Assembly: GCA_964526475.1 (NCBI GenBank)
Contig: CAZGKF010000041.1
Coordinates: 1 to 28,253 of the forward strand
Reading direction: 5' to 3'
Origin: CAYVTV01 sp964526475
Lineage (GTDB): Bacteria; Bacteroidota; Bacteroidia; Bacteroidales; GCA-2748055
Length of the DNA: 28,253 nt
Below are positions 8,092-16,442 of the stretch, piece after piece. Numbering within the stretch: the first letter of the stretch is position 1; every line of letters begins with the position of its first letter. Made by a program: the position numbers and the translations under genes. The notes under the pieces were generated by a model, which was given only the letters and a program-made list of their open reading frames with translations, ran no database searches and was not told the DNA's origin.

Positions 8092-9086
8092 AAAATCTGG
8101 TTTTTTATAATCCCGGGCTTCTTTACTTGCTCACAATAATCCCGCTGCTCATCATTTGGTATTTTTATAAGAATACCAAACGAAAGAGAAAAGCCACTGT
8201 TCTTATTTCCGATATTCAGCCTTTTATGAATTCAGGAAAACCAGTGAGGCTATATCTCAGACATATTGGTTTTTTTGTCAGATTAATAGGAATAGGTTTT
8301 CTTATTGTTGCTTTAGCCCGTCCCCAGTCAATAGATGAATGGAGCATTTCCAACACTGAAGGGGTGGATATTGTACTTTGTATTGACATATCCGGTAGTA
8401 TGCGTGCTGTTGATTTCAAACCTGACAGATTGGAAGCCTCTAAAAAAGTTGCTGCAGACTTTATAAACAGCAGACCATATGATCGCTTTGCAATTACCCT
8501 GTTTAGTTCAGAAAGCTTTACCCAATGTCCGCTTACAAACGACAAAATAACTTTACTTAATCTCCTTAACAAGGTATCTTTCGGTATGATTGAAGATGGA
8601 ACAGCTATTGGAACGGGATTGGCTACCGCTGTTAACAGATTAAAAGAAAGCAGGGCGGTAAGCAGGGTAATAATACTGCTTACCGATGGGGTTAACAATA
8701 CCGGTATGATAGGTCCTTTAACAGCAGCAGAAATTGCTGCCGAATTTGGCATAAGGGTTTATACCATTGGGGTGGGAACCGATGGATATGCACCATTTCC
8801 CGTACAAACACCTTTCGGACAACAATTTCGTGATATGAAAGTGGAAATTGATGAAGTTGTATTAAAAGAAATATCATCACTCACCGGCGGTAAATATTTC
8901 AGGGCTAAGGATGAAAAAATGCTTGCTGCAATTTATGATGAAATCGACATGATGGAAAAAACCATTCTCGATGTGGAAAAATTTGTTAAAAGGAAAGAGG
9001 AATACTTTCCATTCCTTCTTGCAGCCGTTTTGCTTATTGCTCTTGATGCGCTGCTTGGATTAACTGTTTTAAAAGGACTACCATAA
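8088..9086 (+). CDS. batA: BatA, membrane VWA protein
   Basis: This 332-residue protein has two N-terminal membrane segments (about 8-27 and 59-78), a VWA domain from about 93 to 285 and a C-terminal membrane segment (about 308-330). The MIDAS motif DISGS (Asp100, Ser102, Ser104) is intact, and a later LLTDG fits the third MIDAS loop region. Family knowledge: BatA and BatB are paired VWA proteins of the Bacteroides aerotolerance operon and are thought to hold an envelope complex together. It starts inside the stop of the preceding gene and is followed 12 bases later by batB, its paralogue with the same topology. Length and layout are normal. Confidence 0.94.
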   Translation: MKNLVFYNPGLLYLLTIIPLLIIWYFYKNTKRKRKATVLISDIQPFMNSGKPVRLYLRHIGFFVRLIGIGFLIVALARPQSIDEWSISNTEGVDIVLCIDISGSMRAVDFKPDRLEASKKVAADFINSRPYDRFAITLFSSESFTQCPLTNDKITLLNLLNKVSFGMIEDGTAIGTGLATAVNRLKESRAVSRVIILLTDGVNNTGMIGPLTAAEIAAEFGIRVYTIGVGTDGYAPFPVQTPFGQQFRDMKVEIDEVVLKEISSLTGGKYFRAKDEKMLAAIYDEIDMMEKTILDVEKFVKRKEEYFPFLLAAVLLIALDALLGLTVLKGLP

Positions 9087-9098
9087 TTTTATTATTCT

Positions 9099-10139
9099 AT
9101 GTTCGAATTTACTAATGATAAAATATTAATCGCCTTGCTTATCATCCCATTAATGGTTCTTATCTTTTATATGAACAGGATAATAAGGCAAAAATATTTG
9201 AAAAAGTATGCTGATGAATCGAAACATCCTGTTTTGATACCGGAAGTCTCTCAAATAAAACCATGGATTAAACATATAGCCTTTATTTTAGCTCTTGGTC
9301 TTTTGATTTTTGGACTGGCAGGTCCAAGGGTAGGTTCCAAACTCCGGGAAGTAGAGAAAAAAGGGAGAGAGATCATTTTTGCCCTCGATGTTTCTTTTAG
9401 TATGCTTGCTTCAGATGCTGTCCCAAACCGACTTGAAATGGCCAAATACGCCGTTTCCCGTTTATTTGAAAGACTTCAGGATGATAAAGTCGGACTTATC
9501 GTTTTCGCTGGTGACGCATATGTTCAAATTCCTCTTACAAATGATTATTCGGTTGCAAGAACATTCCTCGCCTCCGTTGGCCCTGGCAGCATTTCTAAAC
9601 AAGGAACTTCAATAAGTTCCGCCATTAATCTGGCTATGAGATCATTTACTCCTGTTTTATCTGAATCAGGAGAAGGGATAACTTCCAGAGCTGTAATACT
9701 TATTACCGATGGGGAAGATCATGAAAAGGGTGTGATGGAAACAGTATCCGAAGCAAAAAAGCAGGGAATAGTTATTCATACCATAGGAATCGGAGACCCC
9801 GGAGGAGTGCCTGTTCCGCTATCACCCGGAAGTAGTAATTTTAAAAGAGATAAGGAAGGAAATGTGGTTGTTAGTAAACTTGATGAAAAAACACTCCTGG
9901 ATATAGCCAACCTTACAGGAGGCTTTTATATACGAGCAGGGAAGGAGGCTACAGGCCTTTTCCAACTGATGAGAAGACTTGATGAAATGGAAAAAAAAGA
10001 ATTTAAAGTAGCAAGGTTTGAGGAATATGAGGAAAGATTCCAGTATTTTATTGGTTTTGCTCTGCTTCTCCTCCTAATAGAATTTTTCATTTCAGATACA
10101 AAAAACAGGTGGCTGTCATCTCTAAAAATATTTAATTGA
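9099..10139 (+). CDS. batB: BatB, membrane VWA protein
   Basis: This 346-residue paralogue of BatA has the same plan: membrane segments at about 8-25 and 57-74, a VWA domain at about 90-300 and a C-terminal membrane segment near 312-330. The MIDAS motif is DVSFS (Asp97, Ser99, Ser101), keeping the metal ligands although Gly is replaced by Phe, as is common in BatB. ITDGED supplies the later MIDAS Asp. It is one base from batC, so the two are surely co-transcribed. It is expected to act with BatA and the TPR protein BatC at the inner membrane. The in vivo role in oxygen tolerance was shown in Bacteroides; here it is inferred by family. Confidence 0.93.
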   Translation: MFEFTNDKILIALLIIPLMVLIFYMNRIIRQKYLKKYADESKHPVLIPEVSQIKPWIKHIAFILALGLLIFGLAGPRVGSKLREVEKKGREIIFALDVSFSMLASDAVPNRLEMAKYAVSRLFERLQDDKVGLIVFAGDAYVQIPLTNDYSVARTFLASVGPGSISKQGTSISSAINLAMRSFTPVLSESGEGITSRAVILITDGEDHEKGVMETVSEAKKQGIVIHTIGIGDPGGVPVPLSPGSSNFKRDKEGNVVVSKLDEKTLLDIANLTGGFYIRAGKEATGLFQLMRRLDEMEKKEFKVARFEEYEERFQYFIGFALLLLLIEFFISDTKNRWLSSLKIFN

Positions 10140-10140
10140 C

Positions 10141-10821
10141 ATGAACAGATTTATCATTTTAATAAGCCTGCACCTTGCGCTGTCAGTCTCACTATACGGG
10201 CAGCAGGAAAGGAAATATATCAGAGAGGGCGTAAAGGAATACTCGAAAGATGAATTCAGCAATGCAGAGGTTAAATTCAGACAAGCCCTCGATGAAAAAA
10301 AAGATTCATGGGAAGCATCCTTTAATACGGGCAACGCACTATACAAACAGGATAAACCTGATGAAGCTGCTGATATGTATAAGCAACTCCTGCAAAAGGA
10401 AACCGATAATAACCGAAAAGCAAACTTATATTATAACCTGGGTAATACCCTCATGAAAGAAAAGAATTATCAACAGAGTATCGATGCATACAGAAATGCG
10501 CTCCGTAACAAGCCGGATGACGAAGATGCCAGGTATAACCTTGCATATGCTATGGCAATGCTCCAACAACAGGAGAAGGAGGAACAAAATCAGGATCAGC
10601 AGAATGATCAGCAAAATAATGAACAACAAGAAGATAATCAGCAGGAACCCTCCGGGAATAAAAAGGAGTCTGATGAACAAGCTGTTGAAAAACAGGGGGT
10701 AAGTAAAGAAGAAGCGGAGAAAATACTTCAGGCAATTGAGAACAGGGAAAAGGAAGTAAAAGATGAAGTTGAAAAGAAACAAGCAAAAGCACTTTCAACT
10801 CCTAATATTAAAGACTGGTAA
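10141..10821 (+). CDS. batC: BatC, secreted TPR protein with Q/N/E-rich region
   Basis: This 226-residue protein starts with a signal peptide (about 1-20, ending YGQ). TPR units follow at about 40-135: NAEVKFRQALDEKKDSWEA, then NLGNTLMKEKNYQQSIDAYRNAL and DARYNLAYAMAML. After the TPRs comes a low-complexity stretch (about 137-175) dominated by Gln, Asn and Glu, then a charged helical tail rich in Lys and Glu. TPR domains bind partner proteins; in the Bat system BatC is thought to scaffold BatA and BatB in the periplasm. It is one base after batB and 10 bases before batD. The polar region is probably disordered and may act as a flexible spacer. Confidence 0.92.
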   Translation: MNRFIILISLHLALSVSLYGQQERKYIREGVKEYSKDEFSNAEVKFRQALDEKKDSWEASFNTGNALYKQDKPDEAADMYKQLLQKETDNNRKANLYYNLGNTLMKEKNYQQSIDAYRNALRNKPDDEDARYNLAYAMAMLQQQEKEEQNQDQQNDQQNNEQQEDNQQEPSGNKKESDEQAVEKQGVSKEEAEKILQAIENREKEVKDEVEKKQAKALSTPNIKDW

Positions 10822-10831
10822 TAACTTACTT

Positions 10832-12682
10832 ATGAGTAAATTAAATAATATACTTTTCTTTTTTCTATTTCTGACCTTTCACTTATATCATCATAACCAG
10901 GTGCTGGCTCAGAAAGGTAAGGAGATAGAATTTAAAGCATCTGCCCCTGGCGTTGTTACTCAGGGTAAGGCATTTAATTATACAATAATCGGGAATGAGA
11001 ATATCAGGGGTTCCGTACAGATCCCGGATACGGAAGGAATTCGGGTAGTGACAGGCCCTTCTACATTCATAAGTACACAATCGAGTTATATTAACGGGAA
11101 AATGGAAAATGTAACTTCTGTTACCTTTTCCTATAATTTAATAGCAAGCAAAGAGGGTATTCTAACAATACCACCTGCAATTATAAATGCAGGAAAAAAA
11201 ACATATAAAACAAATCCTGTCGAAATTTCAGTTATTGCAGGTGAACCCCCACCACAAAAGAGGGAACATAATGCTCAGGAGAATACAGGCGATGAAAAAG
11301 CGGAGGAAGATTATTTTGTTCGTCTTTCCCCATCAAAACGCTCTGTTTTCATTGGAGAAGAATTATTAATGGAGGCGGGAATTTTTACAAACCAAAGATT
11401 ACAACTATCCGAAATTAAATACCCTGAGTTTGAGGGTTTCTGGAAACAGGATCTGGAACCTGATGAACAGGCTTCCAGAGAGATTATCGGCAATAAGGAA
11501 TATCTAACCCAGGTGATTAAAAGAGAATTGCTTATACCGCAAAAGACAGGGAAAATACTTATCAAACCGCTTGAAATAACCGCACTTGTCCAAAAACGGG
11601 TAAGAACACAACGCAGGAGCCCGTTTGGCGATATTTTCGATGACCCATTCTTCAATTCCTTCGAAAATATACCTGTTGTACTTACTAGTCCTGCAGTGAG
11701 CATCAATGTTAAACCATTACCTCCCGGAGCTCCCGAAGGATTCAATGGCGCCGTAGGAAATTTTACCATAGAAATAAGTACAGACAGGGAAATAGTAAAA
11801 ACTAACGACGCAATTACTATGCGTCTGATAATAAAAGGAAAAGGTAATCTGTCTCTTCTTGGTGCTCCGCAAATAGCATTACCCCATGATGTTGAAAGCT
11901 TTGAACCTAAAATTCAGAGAAACCTTAAACATTCAGCAGAAGGAACGATTGGTACAATAAGTTTTGAATATATAATTATTCCAAGACACCCCGGGAAATT
12001 CAGGATTCCTCCTGTTGTGTTTTCTTTTTTCAATCCTGACACAAAAACTTATCAACAACTTAAAACAAGAGAAATACTTTTTGAAGCTGAAACTACAAGT
12101 GACAGCACAAAAAATAGTATATCCGGAGACGAGACAGTAATACAAGGAATCCGGAGAGAAAAAGTTGAAAGTATTGGCAATGATATTCTTTTTATAAAAA
12201 CAAGTAATCCTGTTTTCCGGAAAACAGGTCGTTATCTCACCGATTCATTGCCTTTCAGGCTTGCCTTTCCTGTTGGAATAATCTTCTACATCCTTCTGGT
12301 TATTATTTACAGGAACAGAATAAAACGCTACAGCGACCTTGCATATATCCGGACAAGAAAGGCATGGAAAAAAGCAGAAAAAAGATTAAATACTGCAAAA
12401 AAGATGAAAGGATTAGATGATAAAAAAATATATGAGGAAATACATTTCGTAATTTGGGAATATCTAATTGATAAATTAAATATACCACGTGCTGAATTGT
12501 CAAGGAAACGGATTGAAGAAGAATTATTTGAGTCTGAAATACCCCCTGAAATCAGATCGGAACTGTGGGAGCTTATTGATGAATGCGAAATGGCTGGTTA
12601 TGCTGCAGTTTCTCAGACTGAACCAACAGTATTACTAAGCAGATCACGTGATATCTTGTATGAAATTGAACAATTAAAGTAA
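10832..12682 (+). CDS. batD: BatD, oxygen-tolerance family membrane protein
   Basis: With the ATG at 10832 this is a 616-residue protein starting MSKLNNILFFFLFLTF, a clear signal peptide ending near LAQ. I preferred this start because the longer open frame (to 10763) runs back into batC and lacks a signal. The large extracytoplasmic part contains repeated beta-sandwich domains (IEFKASAPGVVTQGKAF; later VRLSPSKRSVFIGEE and ISTDREIVKTNDAITM), as in the BatD family. A membrane helix lies at about 475-493, followed by a cytoplasmic helical tail with a WEYLIDKLNIPRAELSR motif. The length fits the family (about 580-620). It follows batC by 10 bases and precedes batE by 4. A role in stabilising the Bat complex is inferred. 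Confidence 0.93.
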   Translation: MSKLNNILFFFLFLTFHLYHHNQVLAQKGKEIEFKASAPGVVTQGKAFNYTIIGNENIRGSVQIPDTEGIRVVTGPSTFISTQSSYINGKMENVTSVTFSYNLIASKEGILTIPPAIINAGKKTYKTNPVEISVIAGEPPPQKREHNAQENTGDEKAEEDYFVRLSPSKRSVFIGEELLMEAGIFTNQRLQLSEIKYPEFEGFWKQDLEPDEQASREIIGNKEYLTQVIKRELLIPQKTGKILIKPLEITALVQKRVRTQRRSPFGDIFDDPFFNSFENIPVVLTSPAVSINVKPLPPGAPEGFNGAVGNFTIEISTDREIVKTNDAITMRLIIKGKGNLSLLGAPQIALPHDVESFEPKIQRNLKHSAEGTIGTISFEYIIIPRHPGKFRIPPVVFSFFNPDTKTYQQLKTREILFEAETTSDSTKNSISGDETVIQGIRREKVESIGNDILFIKTSNPVFRKTGRYLTDSLPFRLAFPVGIIFYILLVIIYRNRIKRYSDLAYIRTRKAWKKAEKRLNTAKKMKGLDDKKIYEEIHFVIWEYLIDKLNIPRAELSRKRIEEELFESEIPPEIRSELWELIDECEMAGYAAVSQTEPTVLLSRSRDILYEIEQLK

Positions 12683-12686
12683 TAAG

Positions 12687-13442
12687 ATGCGATACAACTT
12701 ACAAATTATTCTCCTTATCTTTCTTTTTAATCCATTGCAGGGGATTGACCTTGATTCGGTTTTCCAATCGGCAAATGCGTATTATCAGGAGGGAAAGTAT
12801 GAAGAGGCAACAGCAAGCTATCTTGAAATAATTAATTCAGGCTATTCTTCTTCTGAATTATTTTATAACCTTGGAAATGCTTATTTCAGATCAAATAAGA
12901 CAGGTAAGGCACGGCTTTATTATGAAAAAGCCTTACTGCTTTCCCCGCAAGATCCCTCCATTAAAGCTAATCTGGATTATATCGAAAACTTCCTGCCTGA
13001 TAAGTTCGAAGAAGTACCAGTTTTTTTTCTAAGAAAATGGATCATTAACCTTCGTGAAAGCCTTGCCCCCGATAACTGGGCAATACTTTCATTGATAATT
13101 TTTACTGTATCATTTGTCCTCATGGTTGTTTTCCTTTTTACGAAAAAAATTTCCCTGAAAAAAAACACTTTCTTCTCTGGTATTTCCTTGTTTGCAATTT
13201 CAATTATTTGTCTCATATTTGCTTATTCTGCATCCGAAAATTTGCGCAACAGCAATTCAGCCGTTCTCACTGTGCCCTCAACAGTTGTAAAATCAGCTCC
13301 ACGTGACAGTGGGAAAGATCTTTTTATTATTCACGAGGGAACAAAAGTATGGCTTGAAGAATCAACAGGAGAATGGCAGGAGATAAAAGTTTCAGATGGC
13401 AGGATTGGCTGGCTCCCTTCTGTTGCAGTCGAAAAAATATAA
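12687..13442 (+). CDS. batE: BatE, TPR and SH3-like membrane protein
   Basis: This 251-residue protein has an N-terminal signal sequence (about 4-18). TPR units lie at about 24-95 (ANAYYQEGKYEEATASYLEI, ELFYNLGNAYFRSNKTGKA). Two membrane helices follow at about 130-150 and 160-180, and then a bacterial SH3-like domain at about 195-250 (VVKSAPRDSGKDLFIIHEGT and GRIGWLPSVAVEKI). This order is typical of BatE, the last gene of the Bacteroidota bat operon. It is four bases after batD. A new promoter and a cupin gene begin just after its stop, so the bat operon likely ends here, although I see no clear terminator. Confidence 0.9.
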   Translation: MRYNLQIILLIFLFNPLQGIDLDSVFQSANAYYQEGKYEEATASYLEIINSGYSSSELFYNLGNAYFRSNKTGKARLYYEKALLLSPQDPSIKANLDYIENFLPDKFEEVPVFFLRKWIINLRESLAPDNWAILSLIIFTVSFVLMVVFLFTKKISLKKNTFFSGISLFAISIICLIFAYSASENLRNSNSAVLTVPSTVVKSAPRDSGKDLFIIHEGTKVWLEESTGEWQEIKVSDGRIGWLPSVAVEKI

Positions 13443-13453
13443 AAACTCTATAC

Positions 13454-13461
13454 TATCTTTG
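13454..13461 (+). promoter_or_regulatory. -7 promoter box before the cupin gene
   Basis: TATCTTTG is an exact fit to the Bacteroidota TAnnTTTG box. It lies only three bases before the first ATG of the cupin frame, so the transcript would start at or very near the start codon and could be leaderless. A TTG at 13423-13425 is rather far upstream (28 bases) for a -33 element. Confidence 0.45.
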
Positions 13462-13464
13462 CTT

Positions 13465-13728
13465 ATGATGTTCAAGAAAAATCCAACACAGGAGGAGATC
13501 AATTCTGCTTCAAACTGGGGAACCTGGGAAAAGGAACCTTCAGTCTTTGAATGGTACTATGAGGAAAAGGAAACCTGCTACATTCTGGATGGAGAAGCAA
13601 GTGTTTCAGATAAAAAGGGGAATACCATCTCATTTAAAAAAGGCGACTGGGTGGAGTTTAATGCAGGTCTTAGCTGTACATGGACCATAAAGAAAACTAT
13701 AAGAAAAAATTTTCAATTTGGACAATAA
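13465..13728 (+). CDS. Small cupin-domain protein (cupin_3/DUF861-like)
   Basis: This 87-residue protein is a single small beta-barrel cupin. Recognisable parts are WGTWEKEPSVFEWYYEEKETCYIL (about 15-38), LDGEASVSD and the turn KKGDWVEFNAG (about 58-68), as in the DUF861/EutQ-like cupins. The usual metal-binding His residues are not evident, so catalysis is unsure and a ligand-binding or regulatory role is possible. The frame is open further upstream into batE, but the ATG pair at 13465/13468 gives the natural family start. It precedes the homocysteine-biosynthesis gene by 14 bases on the same strand, so it may be co-transcribed with that set. Its part in the pathway is unknown. Confidence 0.8.
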   Translation: MMFKKNPTQEEINSASNWGTWEKEPSVFEWYYEEKETCYILDGEASVSDKKGNTISFKKGDWVEFNAGLSCTWTIKKTIRKNFQFGQ

Positions 13729-13742
13729 TCATTATTATATAT

Positions 13743-14894
13743 ATGTCTAAAACCAGATCGATCGAAGAGATCAACCAGAAAATCCTTAAAGGAGAAGCAG
13801 TTATTATGACCGCTGAAGAGGTTTCGGCAATGAGCCGTGATTACAAACCCTCCGAAGTTTTTAACAAAGTTGACATTGTTACCACAGCTACTTTTAGTCC
13901 TATGTGCTCGTCTGGTATGTTTATAAACTTCGGCCATACCGATCCACCAATCAGGATGGAGAAAATTTCTCTCAATAATGTGCCTGTTCACGCAGGGCTG
14001 GCTGCTGTTGATGCATATATCGGAGCAACTGAAGCTTCTCCTTTTAATGAAAAGTACGGAGGCGCAAATATCATCGAAGAACTTATACAGGGGAAAGAAG
14101 TTAAGCTTAAAGCCTACGCAAAAGGAACCGACTGCTATCCTGAAACAGAAGTAGATGCAATTATTACAAAAGATACTGTTAATGAGATGATCTTGTTTAA
14201 TCCCAGAAACGCTTATCAGAATTATCCATGTGCCGTCAACTCCTCAGGAAAAATACTTTACACGTATATGGGTTCCCTTTTACCGGAAATGGGAAATGCC
14301 ACCTTCGCTACATCCGGCGAATTAAGTCCTTTACTGAACGACCCATACCTCCGTACAATTGGTATCGGAACAAGAATATTTCTTTGTGGTACACAAGGCT
14401 ATGTTAGCTGGTATGGAACACAATGCAGAACTGCAGGTGAGAGAAACGAATTTGGAATTCCATACGGTAATTCCGCAACACTTGCAGTAATTGGGGACGC
14501 AAAAAAGATGGATGCGAAATTCATAAAAGCTGCCTGTTTCGAAAAATACGGAGTTACTATTTTTATTGGAATAGGAATACCCATCCCAATTATTGATGAA
14601 GACATGGCTGCTTCTGTTTCTGTAAGAAATGAACAGATTTATACAAAAGTATGCGATTATAGCATCCCATCGCATCCTGAAATTGCAAGGGTCAACTATG
14701 CCGAACTGTTCAGCGGACAAATCTCTGTTAGAGGCAAAAAAATAAGATCCGCTTCGTTGTCAAGTGTATTCATCGCAAGAGAAATTGCTAAAGAATTAAG
14801 AAAATGGATCGAATCGAAAGAATTTTTTCTTTCAGACATGCTCGAATCCTTTCCGGTAAACAAAACCCTTAGCAACCTCCAAAGAAAACATTAA
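13743..14894 (+). CDS. HcyBio/DUF39 homocysteine biosynthesis protein
   Basis: This 383-residue protein belongs to the DUF39/HcyBio family (COG1900). Family knowledge: with a NIL-ferredoxin partner it inserts sulfide-derived sulfur into aspartate semialdehyde to give homocysteine in methanogens and other anaerobes, probably through a cysteine persulfide. Two conserved Cys are visible: Cys55 (TFSPMCSSG) and Cys131 (KGTDCYPETEVD). Other family blocks include GGANIIEELIQGKEVKLKAY and the glycine-rich GIGTRIFLCGTQGYV. Chosen start: the ATG at 13743, since the longer frame runs back into the cupin gene. The NIL-ferredoxin gene follows 10 bases later and UPF0280 after that, the same three-gene grouping known from methanogens. 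CBS domains found in some homologues are absent. Confidence 0.92.
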   Translation: MSKTRSIEEINQKILKGEAVIMTAEEVSAMSRDYKPSEVFNKVDIVTTATFSPMCSSGMFINFGHTDPPIRMEKISLNNVPVHAGLAAVDAYIGATEASPFNEKYGGANIIEELIQGKEVKLKAYAKGTDCYPETEVDAIITKDTVNEMILFNPRNAYQNYPCAVNSSGKILYTYMGSLLPEMGNATFATSGELSPLLNDPYLRTIGIGTRIFLCGTQGYVSWYGTQCRTAGERNEFGIPYGNSATLAVIGDAKKMDAKFIKAACFEKYGVTIFIGIGIPIPIIDEDMAASVSVRNEQIYTKVCDYSIPSHPEIARVNYAELFSGQISVRGKKIRSASLSSVFIAREIAKELRKWIESKEFFLSDMLESFPVNKTLSNLQRKH

Positions 14895-14904
14895 TATTTT
14901 ATGT

Positions 14905-15312
14905 ATGAAGAAACGACTGGTTTTAACATTTCCCGCCAATAGGGTAGAAGACCCTATCGTATTCCACCTGATTAAGGATTATGATGTACTTGTTAACATA
15001 CTAAACGCAGACATTACACCAGGCAGGGAAGGAAAATTATTGATAGAAATGAGGGCGCCCGCTGAAAACCTTGCCAGGGCAGAGGAATTTATGCTTAACC
15101 GAAATATCAGGCTTAGTCCTGCAATGAAAAGTATCCTTCTCCGTGAAAATGAATGTGTACATTGTGGCAGTTGTTCAGCAGTTTGTTTTGCTGATGCACT
15201 TACAATGGATCATTCTACAAGGGAACTTATTTTTAAACCGGAAAATTGTATAGCCTGTGAACTCTGCCTGAAAGCATGCCCGCTTTCTCTTTTCAGCCTC
15301 AATTTCGCCTGA
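14905..15312 (+). CDS. NIL domain plus 2[4Fe-4S] ferredoxin protein
   Basis: This 135-residue protein joins an N-terminal NIL domain (about 3-70, LTFPANRVEDPIVFHLIKDY) to a ferredoxin domain with two 4Fe-4S motifs. The Cys residues are 84, 87, 90, 94 (ECVHCGSCSAVC) and 115, 118, 121, 125 (CIACELCLKAC). All eight ligands are present. Family knowledge: this is the partner of the HcyBio protein and probably supplies electrons to reduce a persulfide or disulfide during sulfur transfer. It is 10 bases after that gene, and its TGA overlaps the ATG of the next gene, so the three are coupled. Iron-sulfur clusters of this kind suggest low-oxygen metabolism. Confidence 0.93.
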   Translation: MKKRLVLTFPANRVEDPIVFHLIKDYDVLVNILNADITPGREGKLLIEMRAPAENLARAEEFMLNRNIRLSPAMKSILLRENECVHCGSCSAVCFADALTMDHSTRELIFKPENCIACELCLKACPLSLFSLNFA

Positions 15313-16058
15313 TGTCCTTTGATTCAAGGTCCTACAGAAGTATAATGAATTCTGACAGATTCAGATTCTTTAATATTGTGGAAAAAGAAACTGATTTATG
15401 GATAGGGATATCTCATTCCTGTTTTGAAATCAATATTCCTCTTTTTTGTGCTGAAAGAGTTCGGTTTTACAGAACACAACTGGAAAACTATATAAAAAAA
15501 AACTCTTTATTTGGGAACTCCTTTGAACCAATCCATACCGATTTGAATGCCCCCTCTATTGCTATCTGCATGATGGAAGCATCAAAAATCGCAGGTACAG
15601 GCCCAATGGCTGCAGTAGCAGGAGCATTTGCCGAATTTATCGGTAACGACCTGTTAAAGAAATTTAAACCGGAAGAATTGATTATTGAAAATGGTGGCGA
15701 TGTTTTCGTAATTGTTAAAAGGGAATTGTCAGTTCAGTTTTATGCGGGAAAAAATCAAAAATTCAAGGATCTTCTTATTTCCGTTCCGGAGAATTTATCA
15801 GGTCTGGGTGTTTGTACATCTTCAGGAATGTTCGGACATTCATTCAGCTATGGGAAAGCCGACTCAGTTACTGTTTTATGTAAATCTGCAGCTTTGGCCG
15901 ATGCTTTTGCCACCTCATTTGGAAATAAAATTGAAAAAAAACAGGATATCAGTAGTGCAATAAAATCATCAAAGGCATATTCTGATATACTTGGTATTAT
16001 TATCATAAAAGATGATGAACTTGGTATCCGCGGAAATTTCCCAATAAAACTTACTTAA
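15312..16058 (+). CDS. UPF0280/ApbE-superfamily protein
   Basis: With the ATG at 15312 this is 248 residues. A longer frame to 15276 would run into the ferredoxin gene, and the TGATG overlap supports the later start. It belongs to UPF0280 (COG2122), a branch of the ApbE fold. Visible motifs are KIAGTGPMAAVAGAFAEF (about 92-109), the ENGGD block (about 131-135), and GVCTSSGMFGHSFSYGKAD (about 176-194), which resembles the ApbE metal/FAD site. ApbE proper is a flavin transferase, but UPF0280 members lack a proven reaction. They co-occur with HcyBio and NIL-ferredoxin genes in sulfide-using anaerobes. A supporting role in sulfide assimilation to homocysteine is therefore likely but inferred. Confidence 0.88.
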   Translation: MSFDSRSYRSIMNSDRFRFFNIVEKETDLWIGISHSCFEINIPLFCAERVRFYRTQLENYIKKNSLFGNSFEPIHTDLNAPSIAICMMEASKIAGTGPMAAVAGAFAEFIGNDLLKKFKPEELIIENGGDVFVIVKRELSVQFYAGKNQKFKDLLISVPENLSGLGVCTSSGMFGHSFSYGKADSVTVLCKSAALADAFATSFGNKIEKKQDISSAIKSSKAYSDILGIIIIKDDELGIRGNFPIKLT

Positions 16059-16098
16059 ATCATGAGGAAGATATATTGTAATAATATCGCAATGTTAG

Positions 16099-16377
16099 CT
16101 AATACCTGACTTCAAATCTTTCATAACCTCTGGTATCAGCCTCTGTCTTTTTAACTTTTTCAACATATCCGTATCCGGGGCCTTTACGGCACCATTCCAA
16201 AAAACGATCAAGGATATGACGATCTCCTTCGGCTTCAATATATACACGTCCATCAGACAGGTTTTTCACAAAACCTTTAATCCCGAGAGACCTGCCCATT
16301 ATTCTGGCTTGATGTCTGAATCCGACGCCCTGCACCCTGCCGGAAATAAATATTTTAAACAGAACCTTTGCTGACAT
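16099..16377 (-). CDS. acyP: Acylphosphatase
   Basis: This 92-residue enzyme hydrolyses acyl phosphates such as acetyl phosphate or carbamoyl phosphate. The family signature GRVQGVGFRHQARIMG (13-28) contains the phosphate-binding Arg21, and GFVKNLSDGRV carries the catalytic Asn39. Length and fold are standard. The gene is convergent with the UPF0280 gene (40 bases between stops). It sits just downstream of the hybrid histidine kinase on the same strand, with a gap of 65 bases, so it may or may not be transcribed with it. Confidence 0.95.
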   Translation of the reverse strand: MSAKVLFKIFISGRVQGVGFRHQARIMGRSLGIKGFVKNLSDGRVYIEAEGDRHILDRFLEWCRKGPGYGYVEKVKKTEADTRGYERFEVRY

Positions 16378-16442
16378 ATATAATATAAATCCGCCTTTTT
16401 CTTAAATAATGCCCAGGATAAAATTTTTCATGTAAAAAACAA

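Noticed and set aside
10763..10831. Longer N terminus for BatD
   Set aside because: It runs back into batC and lacks a signal peptide; the ATG at 10832 gives a normal signal peptide.
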